This document shows, one piece after another, positions 63,037 to 64,000 of a stretch of DNA of 64,000 nucleotides (its first letter is position 1; the number at the start of each line of letters is the position of its first letter). The translations under genes were made by a program, and so were the position numbers. Origin of the DNA: Photobacterium gaetbulicola Gung47 (GTDB taxonomy: Bacteria > Pseudomonadota > Gammaproteobacteria > Enterobacterales > Vibrionaceae); contig CP005974.1 in NCBI GenBank assembly GCA_000940995.1, positions 62,001 to 126,000 on the forward strand, given 5' to 3'. The notes below the pieces were generated by a model, which searched no databases, had not been told where the DNA came from, and worked only from the letters and a program-made list of their open reading frames with translations.

Positions 63037-64000
63037 AGCCCAACTCCTTCAGGTATCCCTGCATCTCCTGCTCGGCATCCAATACTTGCAGATCAAGCTC
63101 ATGCAGCGACACTTGGTACTTATCCCACCAGTGTTCAAGTTGAGTGATAACCTTGGCTTCTGCCTCACCTGCCACTTCACGGATCTGCTCTTTTCTAGCA
63201 ATGCTTGGTTTAAAGGCGTAATAGTCGTTGTCTGTTTTATCGAACACCAAAGAGGCATCAAACCCTGCAAGAACCTCTTCTTCAATGTACTCATTATGTA
63301 CTTCACGAATTGGCACACCACCGTGCAGAATCGCTCGCACATCGAAGATTTCGGCTGGGGGTGAGGTATCGGCATAACGACGGATGTTAAGGTTAAAGTC
63401 GTTCTCAGCAATCTCAGAGTACTTCACCACCTTGGCGTAACGCTTCACATCGACATAGTTATTGAAGGTCTCCACAATCTTGCTAATGTCCTGCTCACGC
63501 AGTTTGTTCTGGTTCTTGCCCTCTTCAAACTCCAGCTCGGCATTGATAAACAGCACCTTGCCACGGCGATCCGCAGGCTTGTTCTTGTTGATGATCAGCA
63601 AACAGGCTGGAATACCCGTGCCATAGAACAGCCCTGATGGCAGACCGACGACCACTTCTAGCAAATCATCCTCCAAAATACCTTGGCGAATTGCTTTTTC
63701 ACTGGAGCCTCGGAACAGCACACCGTGGGGCATAACCACACCCACCATACCTTCGGCATTGGTACTGGCGATCATATGCTGTACAAATGCCAAATCACCT
63801 GCATCTTTTGGCGGTGTGCCATACGGAAAGCGACCAAAGCCATCGTTATCACACTCGTCTTTACCCCACTTCTTGAGCGAGAAAGGCGGGTTGGCGATAA
63901 CACGGTCAAAGCTCATAAGCTCACCACCTTGGGTGTGCTTTGGCTCGCGCAGTGTATCGCCCTTACGGATATCGGCACTCTGCACCCCATGCAGGAACAT
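63029..64000 (-). CDS. hsdM: Type I restriction enzyme methyltransferase subunit M (5' end outside window)
   Basis: C-terminal 323 residues or so of the N6-adenine methylase. The catalytic motif IV NPPF is in DRVIANPPFSLKKWG, and the FGRFPYGTPPKDAGDLAFVQ stretch follows. The frame is open at the right window edge and the Met there is probably internal, since HsdM proteins are about 500 residues and the SAM-binding motif I is missing. First visible gene of the operon hsdM-hsdS-two extra genes-hsdR-metallopeptidase. Confidence 0.94.
   Translation of the reverse strand: MFLHGVQSADIRKGDTLREPKHTQGGELMSFDRVIANPPFSLKKWGKDECDNDGFGRFPYGTPPKDAGDLAFVQHMIASTNAEGMVGVVMPHGVLFRGSSEKAIRQGILEDDLLEVVVGLPSGLFYGTGIPACLLIINKNKPADRRGKVLFINAELEFEEGKNQNKLREQDISKIVETFNNYVDVKRYAKVVKYSEIAENDFNLNIRRYADTSPPAEIFDVRAILHGGVPIREVHNEYIEEEVLAGFDASLVFDKTDNDYYAFKPSIARKEQIREVAGEAEAKVITQLEHWWDKYQVSLHELDLQVLDAEQEMQGYLKELGYE

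Overview
The window reads as chromosomal DNA of a marine gammaproteobacterium of the Vibrionaceae, most likely Photobacterium or a close relative; the species cannot be named from sequence alone. The main argument is gene order: fis, dusB, prmA, panF, yhdT, accC, accB, aroQ, acs, a DnaQ-like exonuclease, a DUF294 protein and an acetate-sensing CrbS/CrbR pair form a block remembered from Vibrio cholerae, and tandemly amplified tRNA arrays with tRNA-like remnants are typical of Photobacterium.

Layout. 1-0.85 kb: six tRNA genes (three initiator Met, three Gly-GCC) on the minus strand behind a strong promoter, built from a 288-bp duplicated unit. 0.9-9.7 kb: orn, rsgA, psd, a DASS-family dicarboxylate transporter, an amino-acid-type chemoreceptor, a periplasmic alpha-carbonic anhydrase and epmA. 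10-13.6 kb: frdABCD behind a perfect CRP half-site palindrome. 13.6-19.1 kb: an SPFH protein, efp and epmB (epmA, epmB and efp together give the EF-P lysylation pathway), rimK and an MgtC-family gene, with an interspersed GTACAGCTT repeat family in the gaps. 19.7-24.8 kb: groES-groEL, with a 3.06-kb group II intron inserted inside the groEL stop codon. 25-34 kb: MATE pump, fxsA, aspA-dcuA (anaerobic aspartate/fumarate metabolism feeding frd), a 15-copy heptanucleotide repeat, a LysR regulator and dsbD. 34-46.7 kb: acetate locus (response regulator CrbR, DUF4212 plus SSS symporter, hybrid kinase CrbS with a fused transporter domain, MFS permease, DUF294 protein, exonuclease, acs). 47-53.7 kb: aroQ-accBC, yhdT-panF, prmA, dusB-fis.

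From about 53.7 kb the DNA becomes AT-rich and accessory: a genomic island starts right after the fis terminator, marked by a 12-bp tandem repeat. It carries an AlpA-like regulator, a replication-type HTH protein, an HGGxSTG protein, iterated hairpins, and on the opposite strand one compact type I restriction-modification operon (hsdM-hsdS-two extra genes-hsdR-zinc metallopeptidase) that runs off the right edge.

The most notable items are the groEL stop-codon intron (unspliced stop TAG, spliced stop TAA, EBS1 match found, with a second small winged-helix ORF in domain IV) and the type I R-M operon with a PD-(D/E)XK protein and an unrecognised protein embedded between hsdS and hsdR. All calls come from reading the sequence and remembered family knowledge; no database search was run.
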